Shown: positions 12,165 to 24,600 of the stretch, piece by piece
Numbering within the stretch: position 1 is the stretch's first letter
Layout: each line of letters starts with the position of its first letter
NCBI GenBank assembly: GCA_039720395.1
Contig: CM077820.1
Coordinates: 17,257,923-17,321,922 of the forward strand
Length of the DNA stretch: 64,000 bases
DNA from: Liquidambar formosana
Taxonomy: Eukaryota; Streptophyta; Magnoliopsida; Saxifragales; Altingiaceae
Reading direction: 5' to 3'
Position numbers and translations under genes: made by a program
The notes under the pieces: model-generated
Seen by the model: only the letters and a program-made list of their open reading frames with translations
The model's database searches: none
What the model was told of the DNA's origin: nothing

Positions 12165-13542
12165 TAATACTAAATTGACCTTGAGGATTAGGTTGTGGTT
12201 GAGATGGAAATTTACCTTTTTCTTGAATGCTCAATGAAGTGGTCAACTTAGTAAGAATATTTCTAATATCACTTATGGCTTGAGAAGTCTGATTATTTAT
12301 GGTGGCTTGACTCTGCATGAATTGTTGCAATGTTTCCTCTAAAGCCTTCCAATGAGGAGGATTATAAGGAACAAAATTAGAATGGCCTTGAGGTGGTAGT
12401 GCAATATTATCATTCCTCCAACTGAAATTTGGATGATTCCTCCACCCTGGATTATAAGTTTCAGAATAGGGTGAAGAAAAAGGCTTTTTATTTACGTTTA
12501 TAACATTTGTTTGATCGTGCAACACCTCTTTAAAAGCAGGGATAGTTGGACAATCATTTGTAGAGTGTCCCATGGTCTTACAAATACTACAAACATCATT
12601 CAATTTAGGAACAAACATAACTTCATTAACTTTTCTTAACTCCATGGCTTTTAATTTCCTAGCCAAAATAGCTACCCTAGCACTTAAGTCATCATCCTCC
12701 CTAAGATGGTACTTACCGCCTCCAGATGGGTTGGTAGAAGGCTTGGACCTATCTAAAGTATCAGTTGTATCCCAAGATTGGGCATTCTCAGCTAACATAT
12801 CAAAATAGTCAAAAGCCTCATCAGGGTCCTTATTCATGAATTCACTATTGCACATCATCTCTACAAATTGGCGCATTTTAGGAGTTAAACTTTAATAGAA
12901 AAAACTAATGATACGCCAAGTTTCATAGCCATGATGTGGGCAAGAATTTAATAAATCCTTAAAACGTTCCCAACATTGGTAAAAAGTCTCATTATCTTTT
13001 TGTGAAAAATTCATTATTTGTCTTTTCAGAGTATTTGTCTTATGAAGTGGGAAGTGCTTTTTCAAAAATTCAGTTTGCATTTTTTGCAATGTGCCAATGG
13101 ATCTAGGTTTTAAAGTATTAAGCTAATTTTTCGCCTTATCCTTGAGAGAAAAGTGAAATAATTTCAATTTAATAGTCTCTTCACTACAAGTTTGGTCATG
13201 AAAGGTTACACAAACCTCATCAAATTCCTTAAGGTGCAAATATGGGTTTTCAGATTCTAAACCATGGAATTTACGTAGCAATGGAATCATGCCAGCCTTA
13301 AATTTGAAATTATTAGCATTCAGAGGAAAAATGATGCAAGATGGTGCACTACTCGTAATAGGCTGCAAATAATCTCTAAGAGTCTTTTTATCATCCCTAT
13401 CAATATTCTCAATTTGTTCCTCATTATCAGACATGGTGTCAAGTATGTGATTGTGTCCAAGAGAATCAATTAAATTGCCACACAAATTTTCATACTCAAC
13501 TCTAACCAAACGATGAGTATGATCAAGATGCCAAATTTGCAT
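12139..13542 (-). pseudogene. Gag pseudogene of the Athila-like element
   Basis: Three frames at 13123-13542, 12892-13089 and 12139-12876 are collinear pieces of one gag protein, the structural protein forming the virus-like particle. The first ends ...SLKDKAKN just before a TAG where a tryptophan is expected. The second contains FPLHKTNTLKRQIMNFSQKD and CWERFKDLLNSCPHHGYETW, the Retrotrans_gag core, and stops after ISFFY. The third carries a CCHC-like knuckle (CSICKTMGHSTNDCP) and YNPGWRNHPNFSWRND, characteristic of Athila gag. Two in-frame stops break the protein; otherwise the order and spacing are preserved. Confidence 0.85.
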
Positions 13543-13672
13543 ACAAAAAAGAATAAATAAAAAAATAAATAAATAAAAAGTTGTGGAAAGAGTTTACCGG
13601 ATTTGCGAAGAGATTCGCAAAATACAACAAATCTCCTCCGAAAACAATGAGCTGTTATTTATCCACGCCAAT

Positions 13673-13689
13673 CCCCGGCAACGGCGCCA
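13673..13689 (-). promoter_or_regulatory. Primer binding site, tRNA-Asp type
   Basis: The minus strand reads TGGCGCCGTTGCCGGGG, complementary to the 3' end expected for plant tRNA-Asp. It directly abuts the truncated right LTR. Confidence 0.8.
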
Positions 13690-13690
13690 A

Positions 13691-13991
13691 AAACTTCCTT
13701 TTTAATCTTCTTTCCAACTTTGGGGTTGCCAATTCCTTTACTAAAATTTTCTAAAATTAATGCACTTCACCCTTACAAAGCTTCTATATAGTTCCAAATA
13801 AATTTAGAATGCTTGACCATAGGAAATTGGCTTCCTTCAAAAATAAAACACGCATTAATACACAACTTTAAGCATAAGAGCATGTATCAAGAGAATTCAT
13901 GTATAATGTGTAAAATGCGGAATTAAGTGCCAAATAAATGTGATAATGCCTACTAAAAGTATAACATTAATGCAACTTTAAGCTATTATCA
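13691..13991 (-). repeat. Truncated 5' LTR of the Athila-like element
   Basis: Matches 8510-8810 with about seven differences in 301 bp. The remaining 917 bp seen in the left LTR are missing on the side next to the primer binding site. The deletion junction has TTTGG microhomology. Confidence 0.8.
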
Positions 13992-15701
13992 TAAATATGG
14001 GGCAGACGTTTAGTTCACTAACAGAGACCTCACGTGTGCTCACGTGGTAGCCCATCTGGTGCCAACGTGGTTTCCCAGGTGGAATCTCCCCATATTCCTA
14101 GTAGCTGCAGTGTTTACCAGTTGTCTTTGCCAAAGATTTTTCTTCTTGCATATTAATCATACAAATGAGTAATTTGCTTTTAATTTACAGGTTTGTAGAT
14201 TATGTGTTGCCTTTTTAAATTCATTACTCTACTTTCGTTTTCAACAAATGCGTACTCCACTTCTCTATCCTCTTTCTTTTTAGCACTGCTCAAAAGTAGG
14301 AGGCATCTTATAGGAGCAACACCTTTAAGAGTATCTCGAATGATGTGTTTAAAGTTGTGATATTGTTCCAATCGTGTGTTAAAAGGGTGTGTTAAAAAAT
14401 AGCAATAGTTCATCTTTGTACTATATTTGGCACACCCTTGAGTTAAAATAGCATAAAGTTAGTTAAAAAAATAAAGAAGAAGAAGATGGTGGTTGTGCTA
14501 AAAAATTATATATTATGTTATTTGCATAGCTAGTAAAATATGGTACGGGAGAATACGGAACGGCATATGTACGGAGTACAATTTGTTTTTTCTTAACAAA
14601 AATATAAAGAAAAATTTGGCATAAAAAAATGGAAACGGAAATAATACGGATACGTGCATATACGGGTACAATACGAATCTTAATTAAAAATTTGGGATAA
14701 AAAATACGCAAGTATGTTATGTTATTTCATTTAGTATATCACTATTAATCACTATTTTTATATTGTTTTATTTAAATATTCATAAAATATTATTAAAAAA
14801 TCAATCACATATAAAATAATAATCTATTTTATTATTTTATTTTGTTTTATTTTTTTTACATTTATATAGAAAGAAGCAGAAATTTGACTAAGAAGATGAC
14901 TAAAAATTAATAAGTATATAAGTCTTGATCTATATATATTTTCACATTTTCATCTTCTAAACTATTTTATAGATTTTGTCTTAAAATCATATGAAATGTG
15001 GTATATATAGCAAAAGAATAGATATCATCATCTAATCTTTAACAAACCCAAAAACAATTATACTAAGAGATATGAAATTATAATATAAAAATTATAAATT
15101 AAATCTTGATTTAACAAAAAAATAAGAATCAATATATTTTAAATATTGACAGTAATATTGTTGATGATTATAGGAAGAGTTGAATTGTCAATATTATTGT
15201 AGTCAAATTATTAACTACAATAAAGAGTATTTTAATATAATTATAATACGAGATACGTCAAATACGTGAACTATACGTTTGCTATATAAAAAATAAAAAA
15301 TAAAAAACAAGTATTTTTAATTATGTTTAAACTTTATACGGCAAACGGAAGTTTTTTTTAAAAAATATGTACATACATGTATTATACGAATATAATACAA
15401 AATTTACTAATTAAAGTTATTTGTATCATTGAAACACATTGTGTCAAAGTATAACATCTAATACTATAATATATGTTAACATATATTAAAATAATAATAA
15501 CATAGGTAATATAGTTACCGATACTAGAGATATTCTAAAAGAGGCTCTATATTTCCCACTTTTGAACATGACGTGAGAGCACCCATTAAATTTATTAAAA
15601 ATCATAGCCAAAAGGCTACCTTATTTGTTTAATGTTTTTTCTGCCAAAGACTAGTCAATAGTAGTCACGTTCTTTTGAGTGTATGAGAAGAGCACTCGAG
15701 C
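13992..15701. other. Intergenic, very AT-rich DNA
   Basis: 13997-14160 may continue the older LTR into which the Athila-like element inserted. The rest is AT-rich with ATACGG-like repeated words (for example 14540-14660 and 15240-15360) and no supported gene. Confidence 0.4.
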
Positions 15702-15709
15702 AGGACTAG

Positions 15710-18700
15710 CAAGCCGGGTTTTGGACCCAGGCGAGCAAGGCGGCCGCCTGGGGCCCCTATTTTGGGCTAAAAAAAGGGGCCCCCAAATGCCTATTCCTTT
15801 ACTAGTTATGAAAACCCAAAAATCAGCCCAAAGATAAGCTTCTCAACTCTCCAATTGGACATTGGACCATTTCTATTATTTAAGCAAAAGCCCATTCTTC
15901 CAAGCCCAATTCTAAGCCAAAAGCATAAAAACTAAAAAAAATTTATATTTTACTGTTTTCATAGGAATTAATGAGAACTTTCTCATCAATATCTCAGATC
16001 TGAGATCTGAGGCTCCCAAGTCCCAAGGACCCCAACGTCTCTATCCCCATCTTCTCCCCTGACTGGCTGACTTCCATTTCCAAACTTGCAGTCACTAACG
16101 TCTCTCTCTCTGGTCTTTGTCTCTCACAATCTCACGCTCTTTCTTGGTCTCTCTACTCTCTACTCTCTACTAATCTACAGATCTACTCATTCGGTCATTC
16201 CTCCATTTCCTTAAGTCCTCCACTCACCGCCCCTAAGACCTCAGCTCCTTGCCATTTAGCCAAATTTCCAGACGCCAGTCGCCTCCTCTGCAGCTCCGCT
16301 CGCCGCTCGGCCGCTCCTCGCCACTCGCCTCCTCCACAGCTCCACTCCTCGCCAATCGCCACTCGCCTGACGCGTCCTCCACTCGCCCTCGGACACAGGA
16401 CACACCGACACAGTCTCACAGAATACTCCTCAATCCCTTTTTGGGTGGGTGTTTATATTATTATTATTTAATTAATTAATTAATTAATTTTTTAGTAGCT
16501 TCTTTGAAGATTTGATATTTTGATAAATTGGGTATTTCTTGTTTGGGTTTAATTAATTCATTCTTTCATAAATTTATAGTTTCATAATTTTCATTATATT
16601 CTTACAAATTACAAATTTACAATTTTAGTAAATTTTGCTCCTTTGGAATATTGTAGGGGCTAGAGCATTGAGCCAGAGCACAATAGAAAACCGGGATCAG
16701 GCCAATCGGCATGACGGCACTTTGGCAATTCGACACAACCGCCAAATTGATAAGCACTTTTCTTGTTCTACTTTTAATCTTTTATTTATCTTTGTCTAGA
16801 ATTTGGATTGATTATATAATCATGGCTTCTAGAAAGTATCCATCTGGATGTGAAAAAAGGAAAAAGAGAAAAAATGCTGAAGAATTAACTCAATCTTTGG
16901 CAAGATCTATTAATAGGTATTTTATTAGTAGTAAACCAAGAGAAAGTTCTGACAATAAAATTGAAGATTTGGTAAATGAGGACATGGGGGTGAGAATGAA
17001 AATGGACAAAATTTAAATGAATAACATGAAAATGTGATGAATGAAGAACCTAATCATTGTACAATTGGGGATGATAGTGAAGATTTCATAAACATAAATG
17101 ATCCTGGTACTTGGAAGAAGATTGACCAAAATTTAAGAGATTTACTAGTAGAAAGAGGTCCTATAAGAGTAATTCATGCTATAGATGAATATCCTAAAAA
17201 TGATGAAGGTAGGCATTTCGATCCTCAACATTATGTTCGACTTTTATCAAATAGGGAGGAGCATGATAGGAGATGGCTAGTATATTCGGATTCTTTGAAT
17301 AAAGTATTTTGCTTTTGTTGTAAGTTGTTTAATCAATGCTCAACCAAATCTCAACTGATTAATGGAGGGTATAATGATTGGCATAACCTTGCTGATAGGC
17401 TTAAAACTCATGAAACTTCTGATGCGCACATGAACTTCATGAGTAAATGGATTGACTTGGAAAGGAGATTGAAAAAGAATGAAACAATTGATAAACATGT
17501 GCAAGAACAAATCAATAAAGAGAAAGAACACTGGAGACAAGTACTAGTAAGGATACTTGCTGTTGTGAAAACTCTTGCTAAAAATAAGTTAGCATTTCGT
17601 GGAGATAGTGAGAAGGTGTATACAGAAAATAATGGAAATTTTTTAAGCCTAATTGAAATGATTGCTGAATTTGATCCAGTAATGCAAGAACACCTTCGAC
17701 GTATTGAAAAGAAAGAAATTCATTACCATTATCTTAGTCACTATATTCAAAATGAATTTATACAAATATTGGCGAGTGAGATCAAAAGTACAATAGTTAA
17801 AAGAATCAAAGAAGCAAAATATCTTTCAATAATACTTGATTGTACTCTAGATGTAAGTCACGAAGAACAAATGTCTCTTATAATACGTTGCGTTGATGTT
17901 TCAGCAAGTCCAATAAAAGTTGAAGAGTTCTTTTTAGAATTTATAAAAGTGGATGATACATCGGGGCAGGGTCTTTTTAGCAAACTTGAAGAAGTATTAA
18001 GAAGTCTTAAACTTGATATTAGTGATGTAAGAGGACTAGGATATGACAATGGCTCGAATATGAAAGGAAAAAACAAAGGTGTGCAGAATAGACTAATCGA
18101 AATAAATCCTAGAGCATTCTATACCCCATGTGGTAGTCATAGTCTTAATCTTGTACTTTGTGATATGGCCAACTCTTGTCATAAAGCTATAACTTTTTTT
18201 GGAGTGGTACAACGTATATATACATTGTTTGCGTCCTCTACAAAGCAGTGGAAAGTTTTCAAAGATAATGTTGGGGGTCTCACAGTTAAGCCATTGTCAC
18301 AAACACGGTGGGAAAGTCGAGTTGAAAGTATTAAAGCAATAAGGTACCAAACTCCACAAATAAGAGAAGCTTTAATTCAATTGGCAAATTCTAGAGAAGA
18401 TTCAAACGCAAAAAGTGAAGCCGATTCTTTAGTAATACATGAAATTGAGAATTTTGAGTTCTTGTTTGGTATGATTATTTGGCATGATTTATTGTCTGCT
18501 GTTAATATTGTTAGTAAGGTCTTTCAATCTAAAGATATGCATATCGATGTTGCCTTACAACAATTAAAAGGGCTCATAACCTTTTTTGAAAGGTATAGAG
18601 AAACTGGATTTAATCAAGCCAAGACTGAGGCTATGAAAGTTGCAGGTACACTGGGAATTGACCCTGTATTTATTGAAAAACGTAGCATTCGTAGAAAGAA

Positions 18701-19638
18701 ACAGTTTGATGAGAATGTTAGTGAAGAGGTGACATTGTCAGTTGAAGAGTCCTTCAGAATTAATTACTTCTTATATATAGTAGATCAAGCTCTTTCTTCT
18801 CTTAAAAGTAGGTTTGAACAATTTGAAGCATATGAACAAAACTTTGGATTTTTGTTTGATTTGAATAAGTTAAATTCTATTGATGATGAAAGTTTGAAAA
18901 TAAATTGTATAACCCTTGAAGATTCTTTGAAACATGGTGAGCATTTTGATATTGATGGGAAAGATTTATTTTCAGAATTAAAGGTCTTAAAAGAATTTTT
19001 ACTTACAGATATAAAAATCCAATTCAAGTATTGAATTATTTGAAAGAAATGGATGGTTGTTTCCCAAATGCTTGGATTGCTTATAGAATATTATTGACTA
19101 TACCAGTTACAGTTGCCTCTGCAGAAATAAGCTTTTCAAAGTTGAAGTTGATCAAATCTTACCTTCGTTCAACCATGTCACAAGAAAGATTGACCGGATT
19201 GACTATATTATCTATTGAAAAGGATATGGTAGAAAAGCTTGATTATACTAGCTTAATTAATAATTTTGCATTTAAAAATGCGAGAAGAGTAATGTTTAAA
19301 TGATACTTTGTTGTAATTAATTAATTTCTTTTGGTATTATAGCTTTAGATTTTATTTGGCATTTGTTTTTTTTTCTTTTTGATGTTATAAAAGTGGATTT
19401 TGCTCAATTATGAAGCAAAAAGTATGTTATATATATTCTTTCTTTATAAGTTTTTGTAATAATCTCTTGTCATTTTAATCTATAAAAGCAAACAAATTTT
19501 ATGTTGGTACTTGGTAGTAAGAATTTTTTTTTTTTTTTTTTTATATTTAAAACTTTTTTTATTTAAAATTTGTGTAAAAGGAAGAGGGCCCCATTGTAAG
19601 AGTTTGCCTAGAACCCAACTAACTCAGAACCGGCCCTG
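15710..19638 (+). mobile_element. hAT transposon with 8-bp target duplication
   Basis: AGGACTAG occurs at 15702-15709 and again at 19639-19646, the 8-bp target duplication expected of hAT elements. The left end starts CAAGCCGGGTTTTGGACCCA and the right end, read inward, starts CAGGGCCGGTTCTGAGTTAG: imperfect inverted ends of the CAGGGCCGG type. Between them lie a pyrimidine-rich leader region (about 16070-16180), a probable intron ending near 16656, and a transposase pseudogene in the same orientation. GC-rich palindromes (GGCGGCCGCC at 15740; GGGGCCCC at about 15752) lie just inside the left end. Total length 3929 bp. Confidence 0.9.
16822..19303 (+). pseudogene. hAT transposase (TTF-type zinc finger, DUF4371), lightly damaged
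   Basis: Start chosen at the ATG at 16822 (MASRKYPSGCEKRKKRKNAE), downstream of a possible TTTGTCTAG splice acceptor. The main frame (17034-19034) has an N-terminal TTF-type zinc finger (RWLVYSDSLNKVFCFCCKLF, then a His-rich part), a DUF4371/RNase H-like region (YLSIILDCTLDVSHEEQMSL; GYDNGSNMKGKNKGVQNRL; CGSHSLNL) and, in another frame at 19031-19303, the C-terminal hAT dimerisation domain (PNAWIAYRILLTIPVTVASA). It would cut and rejoin DNA at the hAT ends. Three lesions: a frameshift near 16990, an in-frame TAA at 17022-17024, and a one-base loss in the A-run at about 19012-19016 that separates the dimerisation domain. Animal and plant relatives are often annotated as zinc finger MYM-type protein 1-like. 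Confidence 0.88.
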
Positions 19639-19646
19639 AGGACTAG

Positions 19647-20058
19647 ACAAAGGCTTACCTACCCACAAATATATAGCAATTGTTAATACGAGAAAGGTGA
19701 GGTGGCAGGTAATATATATATATATATATATTTAATTATTTATTTTAATATAACAATCAGACCATCACACTCGGAGGAAGTGGGACTCAACATAAACCGG
19801 ACCCTTTCTTCCTTTATTTATTTATTAATCGTTATATTATAAGGTTTTACATGTTTTATACTTGATTAATCGTTTTAGATATTTGCAATGTTACTGTTCT
19901 ACGTATACGAAATAATTACGACATGGATTATATTGGTGACCTAAAAAAAAATGAAGAAAATTAAAACCTAAATCTCTTCCTTATCAAGAAAATCTGAGAC
20001 AAATGGAGACTCAAAGTCAAACCAGACCCATTGTCACTAGACAGAAGGTTCAGTAACA
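19647..20058. other. Intergenic DNA with TA microsatellite
   Basis: Contains a TA run at about 19712-19731 and no gene. It separates the hAT element from the giant foldback element. Confidence 0.6.
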
Positions 20059-20503
20059 AATATGGTAGGGGGAATTACCGATTGAGTCTATCATTTCATG
20101 GTATTGCCGTCGAAGGACGGTCTCAGAATTCTAAAATAAGTAATGACCATTCAGGATGGCCTTAACTAGGATGGGTGTGGTGTTAGTTTTTACTTCCCCA
20201 TTCTACCCTTCTGCACTATAGCAAGCACATCGCCCATCCTCTCTCTCTCATCCCCTTCACAGCACCCGTCCAATCTCTCTCTCATCCCCCCTCAGCACCC
20301 GTCCAATCTGCCTCTCTCTCTCTCTCTCTCTCATCTCTGTCAGTCTTCATATGCACAGCCCCTCTCTCTCTCTGTCTTTCTTTCCCTTCCCTTCAAGCTC
20401 CCGCTCAAGGAAACTTAACGGACCAACATCTCACGGCGACCTCCCTCATACATCCAAACGACAGCCTCCTCCCTCACCGGCGGCAAGAAACAGCGGCGAG
20501 GAA

Positions 20504-21515
20504 TGTGATGACCTGAATTATATATATATACAATTTTATTTTCTTTAATTATTTTTGGAAAGGATGATCCTACCTTATGTTTTTGGGGGCAAGGAACACC
20601 ATGGTAGTGTCAAATTTCAGAGAAAATGACCGTAGATTGAAGTTTTAGAAATTTCAGAATTTTGGATCATGAAAACCCGAAATTTTAGGCTTAAAAACGA
20701 ATATGATTTTATGGGATTTTGAATGAACAATTTATATACGCACGTAGTACTCCGCGTGAGCTTCGATTCGACACTTGAATGATTGAAAACGGTTAAGAAA
20801 CGAGGGAGATATTAATCGTCAAAGTTGGCCCGTTGAACACACGGTGTAACCGGATTACAAAATGCAACGCGGGAGGTTGAAGATGACCCATAGGACTATG
20901 ATCCTGTGTGGGTGCATCCGTATATCTTACTGTGTTCTCATGCATTTAAAAGCAATACGATAATCATATGAACCCCAAATTTGACCATTGGGCTCCTCTT
21001 GGCGGGCCCTACCATGTGGGACCCTTGGTTGACCATTTTGACTAAGTTTGACTATAGTTTGACTTTTCGGCCAATTTAATATTTGTTAAAAATTCCAGAA
21101 TATACTAGAAAATTCCAAACATTACAGAAAATTCTCGAAAATTATGAAAAATTCCCAAAAATTATAAAGAGTGTTTTAAAAATTATTTTGATCATTTTGG
21201 GACCATAGTTCACTATCAGAAGGCCAATAGTAATTTTTGAGTACGTTATATTTATTTTGAAATTTACCTAAAGATCACGTATGTATAATTATCAGATTTT
21301 ATCGGTCCTCGGGAGAACCCTAAGGAGCATTAATGCTGCATTTGCATCGTCAGTATCTATCACATGGATTTGGATTGGTATTGCTCGCGATTGAGGTAGG
21401 AAATGTGGCTTCTTTACACTTAATATAGTATTATTTTATAGATGTGATTTAAAATACCTTAATTATGTTGTTGGATTTTCCCACTGCAATGAGTCCAATA
21501 TCATTCACACATGTT
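20504..21515 (+). repeat. LTR-like block in the left foldback arm
   Basis: Begins TGTGATGACCTGAATT and includes TTTGACTTTTCGG and GGGCCCTACCATGTGGGACC, wording frequent in plant LTRs. It ends near ATATCATTCACACATG. No coding capacity. A mirrored copy lies at about 32660-33668, and part of it (about 20860-21070) is related to 63130-63345. Exact ends are uncertain. Confidence 0.5.
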
Positions 21516-21575
21516 GATTTTTTTATTTTTTTATTTTTTTATTTTTTAACTTTAGAGCCTTCTTCATGAGGCTAT

Positions 21576-21581
<6 letters not shown>

Positions 21582-21619
<38 letters not shown>
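21582..21619. repeat. TA microsatellite, left arm
   Basis: Run of about 19 TA units between the LTR-like block and the tandem array; mirrored at 32563-32608. Confidence 0.9.
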
Positions 21620-21622
<3 letters not shown>

Positions 21623-21679
21623 AAACCCCTTATGGGTAAACCCTGAACCCATCCAAGAATAGTCAACAATCACTAACTA

Positions 21680-24600
21680 CAATTTTAGGGTACTGAAAGG
21701 ATCATTGGGGTAGTAAAATTTACAAGAAAAAATAATAAACAATTTTACGATGTATTAAGGGTATAAACATGTTATAATGAATTAGTAATTTATTTGAAAA
21801 AAAAAATTACAAATGACAAGATAGAACGCATGTGTTTTGACTTTAGTGTGTACATTTTAAGTAACCATTGTGTATATGTTTCAAGTTCATTACGTACATA
21901 ATATATCCCCATTTAGTACACTTGGGGTCGGGACCAAATTTGAGGTTTTTTTTTTACACATTTTAGGGTACTAAAATGATCTTTGGGGTTGTAAAATTTA
22001 TTTGAAAGAATAATAAACAATTTTACGATGTGCCAAGGGTATAAGCATGTTATAATGAATTAGTAACTTATTTGAAAAAATATATATATATATATATATA
22101 AATGAAAAGATAGAACATGCGTTTTGACTTTAGTTCGTACATTTTAAATAACTAATGCGTACATGTTTCAAGTTCATTGCGTATATATTATATCCTCGCT
22201 TAGTACACTTGGGGTCAAGACTATGTTTGGGATTTTTTTACACATTTTAGGGTACTGAAATGATCTTTGGGGTAATAAAATTTATTTGAAAAAATAGTAA
22301 ACAATGTTACGTTGTGTTAAGAATATAAGCATATTATAATGAATTTGTAATTTATTTGGGGAAAAAAAAATTATGAATGAAAAGATAAAACGCATGTATT
22401 TTGACCTCAGTGTATACATTTTAAGTAACCAATGCGTACATGTTTCAAGTTTATTGCGTACATATTATATCTCTGTTTAGTACACTTGGGGTCGGGACCA
22501 CATTTGGGATTATTTTTTTACACATTTTAGGATACTAAAATGATCTTTGGGGTAGTAAAATTTATTTGAAAGAATAATAAAATATTTTATGATGTGTTAA
22601 GGGTATAAGCATATTATAATGAATTAGTAACTTATTTGAAAAAAAAAAAAAAAAAGAATATACAAATGAAAAGATAAAACACGTGTTTTGACTTTAGTGC
22701 GTACATTTTAAGTAATCAATGCGTACATGTTTCACGTTCATTGTGTACATATTATATTCTCGTTTAGTACACTTGGGTCAGGACCACGTTTGGGATTTTT
22801 TTACACATTTTAGGGTAATGAAATGATTTTTGGGGTAGTAAAATTTATTTTAAAAAATAATAAACAATGTTACGATGTATTAAAGGTATAAACATGTTAT
22901 AATGAATTTGTAATTTATTTGGAAAAAAAAAAATTATGAATGAAAAGATAAAATGCATGTCTTTTGACTTTAGTGTATACATTTTAAGTAACCAATGCGT
23001 ATATGTTTCAAGTTCATTGCGTACATATTATATCCCCGTTTAGTACACTTGGGGTCAGGACCATGTTTGGGATTTTTTTACACATTTTAGGGTACTGAAA
23101 TGATCTTTGGGGTAATAAAATTTATTTGAAAGATTAATAAACAATGTTATGATGTGTTAAGGGTATAAGCATATTATAATGAATTTGTAATTTATTTGGG
23201 AAAAAAAAATTATGAATGAAAAAATAAAACGCATGTGTTTTGACTTCAGTGTGTACATTTTAAGTAATCAATGCGTACATGTTTCAAGTCATTGCGTACA
23301 TATTATATCCCCGTTTAGTACACTTGGGGTCTGGACCACATTTGGTATTATTTTTTACACATTTTAGGGTACTAAAATGATCTTTTAGGTAGTAAAATTT
23401 ACTTGAAAGAATAATAAACAATTTTATGATGTGTTAAGGGTATAAGCATATTATAATGAATTAGCAACTTATTTGAAAAAAAAAAAAAAAAAAAAGAATA
23501 TACAAATGAAAAGATAGAACACGTGTTTTGACTTTAGTGCGTACATTTTAAGTAACCAATGCGTACATGTTTTAAGTACTGTGAGCGCCGCGTCCTGAAC
23601 CACGCCAGCTCGGGAGTACGCCACTAACCACGGATGATTAGGGCGGAGAGGGAGTCGCCACCCGGTTTGGTCCCGGGAACCGATTGACCCCTAGCAAGAG
23701 GCCCACTCGTCATTACCCAAAGAATTAAGGTTTGGAGTTAAGGTACGTTGTCGGGAAGGTGTTAGGCACCCAACAACGCCCGGCTGAATTCGGCCTCCAC
23801 ACGCATTTTGTTGGCTTTAATTAACGAGAAATATCAATTGAGTTCAACCCTTATTCATGCGACAAATATATCAAGCGACAATGGCACACAGGATGACATT
23901 ATATGAATAAAAAAAATATGCAAATAGATAACCAAACAGAAGATAAAATTGATAAACAGAATAAACAGTAGCTGCGAAAGAAGAAAAGGGGGAAGGATTT
24001 ACCGCTGCCTGCAAAAAGATGGATTAGCAAAACATCCTAAATGTGCGTACGCATAAACATAAGGTGCGTACGCACCTTTAATTTGCACGTACGCACAAAT
24101 AGTGGCAGATTCGAGAAAACAGGCAGAATATATTTGAATCTCCTATGCTACTTATGCAATGCTGTAAAAAGATGCAACGTGCAGATTCCTAATTTACATA
24201 GAAATGCCCTATTATTTATCATTCCATTCTAAACCTGAACATGGATTTATGTATTTAAAACATCATGTTCAATCATGCGAAGACATTGAATGACATTGAA
24301 CACACCTAATATATAATACAAAGCATAAATCCAGTCATGAAGCATTTAATTGAGAACACCTAAGTAAGTCTAAAATCATAGCATTCAATGAAATCATGTA
24401 CATTTGAGAATATACTTAAGAGAACAATTAATGATTATTCCCAAACTTGAGCAAATGAATCAAAAGAAAATGTTACCCTCAGGTTTGGGTGAATCCTAAT
24501 GAATACGCTAACAAGTTCTCTTTTCTAAGCCTCCGCAAGCGCCGTCGCCACCTCCGGATTTGGGTTAATGGCTTTAGGGTTTGTGCAAGTTTCCGGGTAG

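Larger units (their letters stand above)
7593..13991 (-). mobile_element. Athila-like Ty3/gypsy retrotransposon, decayed, pol core deleted
   Basis: The element runs on the minus strand. It starts TG at 7593 and ends CA at 13991, with a 5-bp target duplication TAAAT at 7588-7592 and 13992-13996. A primer binding site (13673-13689), a polypurine tract (8811-8820), and gag, protease and fused pol remnants occur in the expected order. The left LTR is 1218 bp. The right LTR keeps only 301 bp, with about seven differences from the left copy. Gag and protease carry stop codons, and the whole reverse transcriptase to integrase core is missing, so the element could move only with help. Assignment to the Athila lineage rests on the gag zinc-knuckle region and the Asp-type primer site. 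Confidence 0.85.

Noticed and set aside
16195..16479. Frames of about 75 codons on both strands upstream of the hAT transposase
   Set aside because: They overlap in opposite strands within the CT-rich leader of the element; neither shows a known domain.
20351..20548. 65-codon frame in the left foldback arm (MHSPSLSLSFF...)
   Set aside because: CT-repeat translation that runs into the LTR-like block; not preserved as a frame in the right arm copy.
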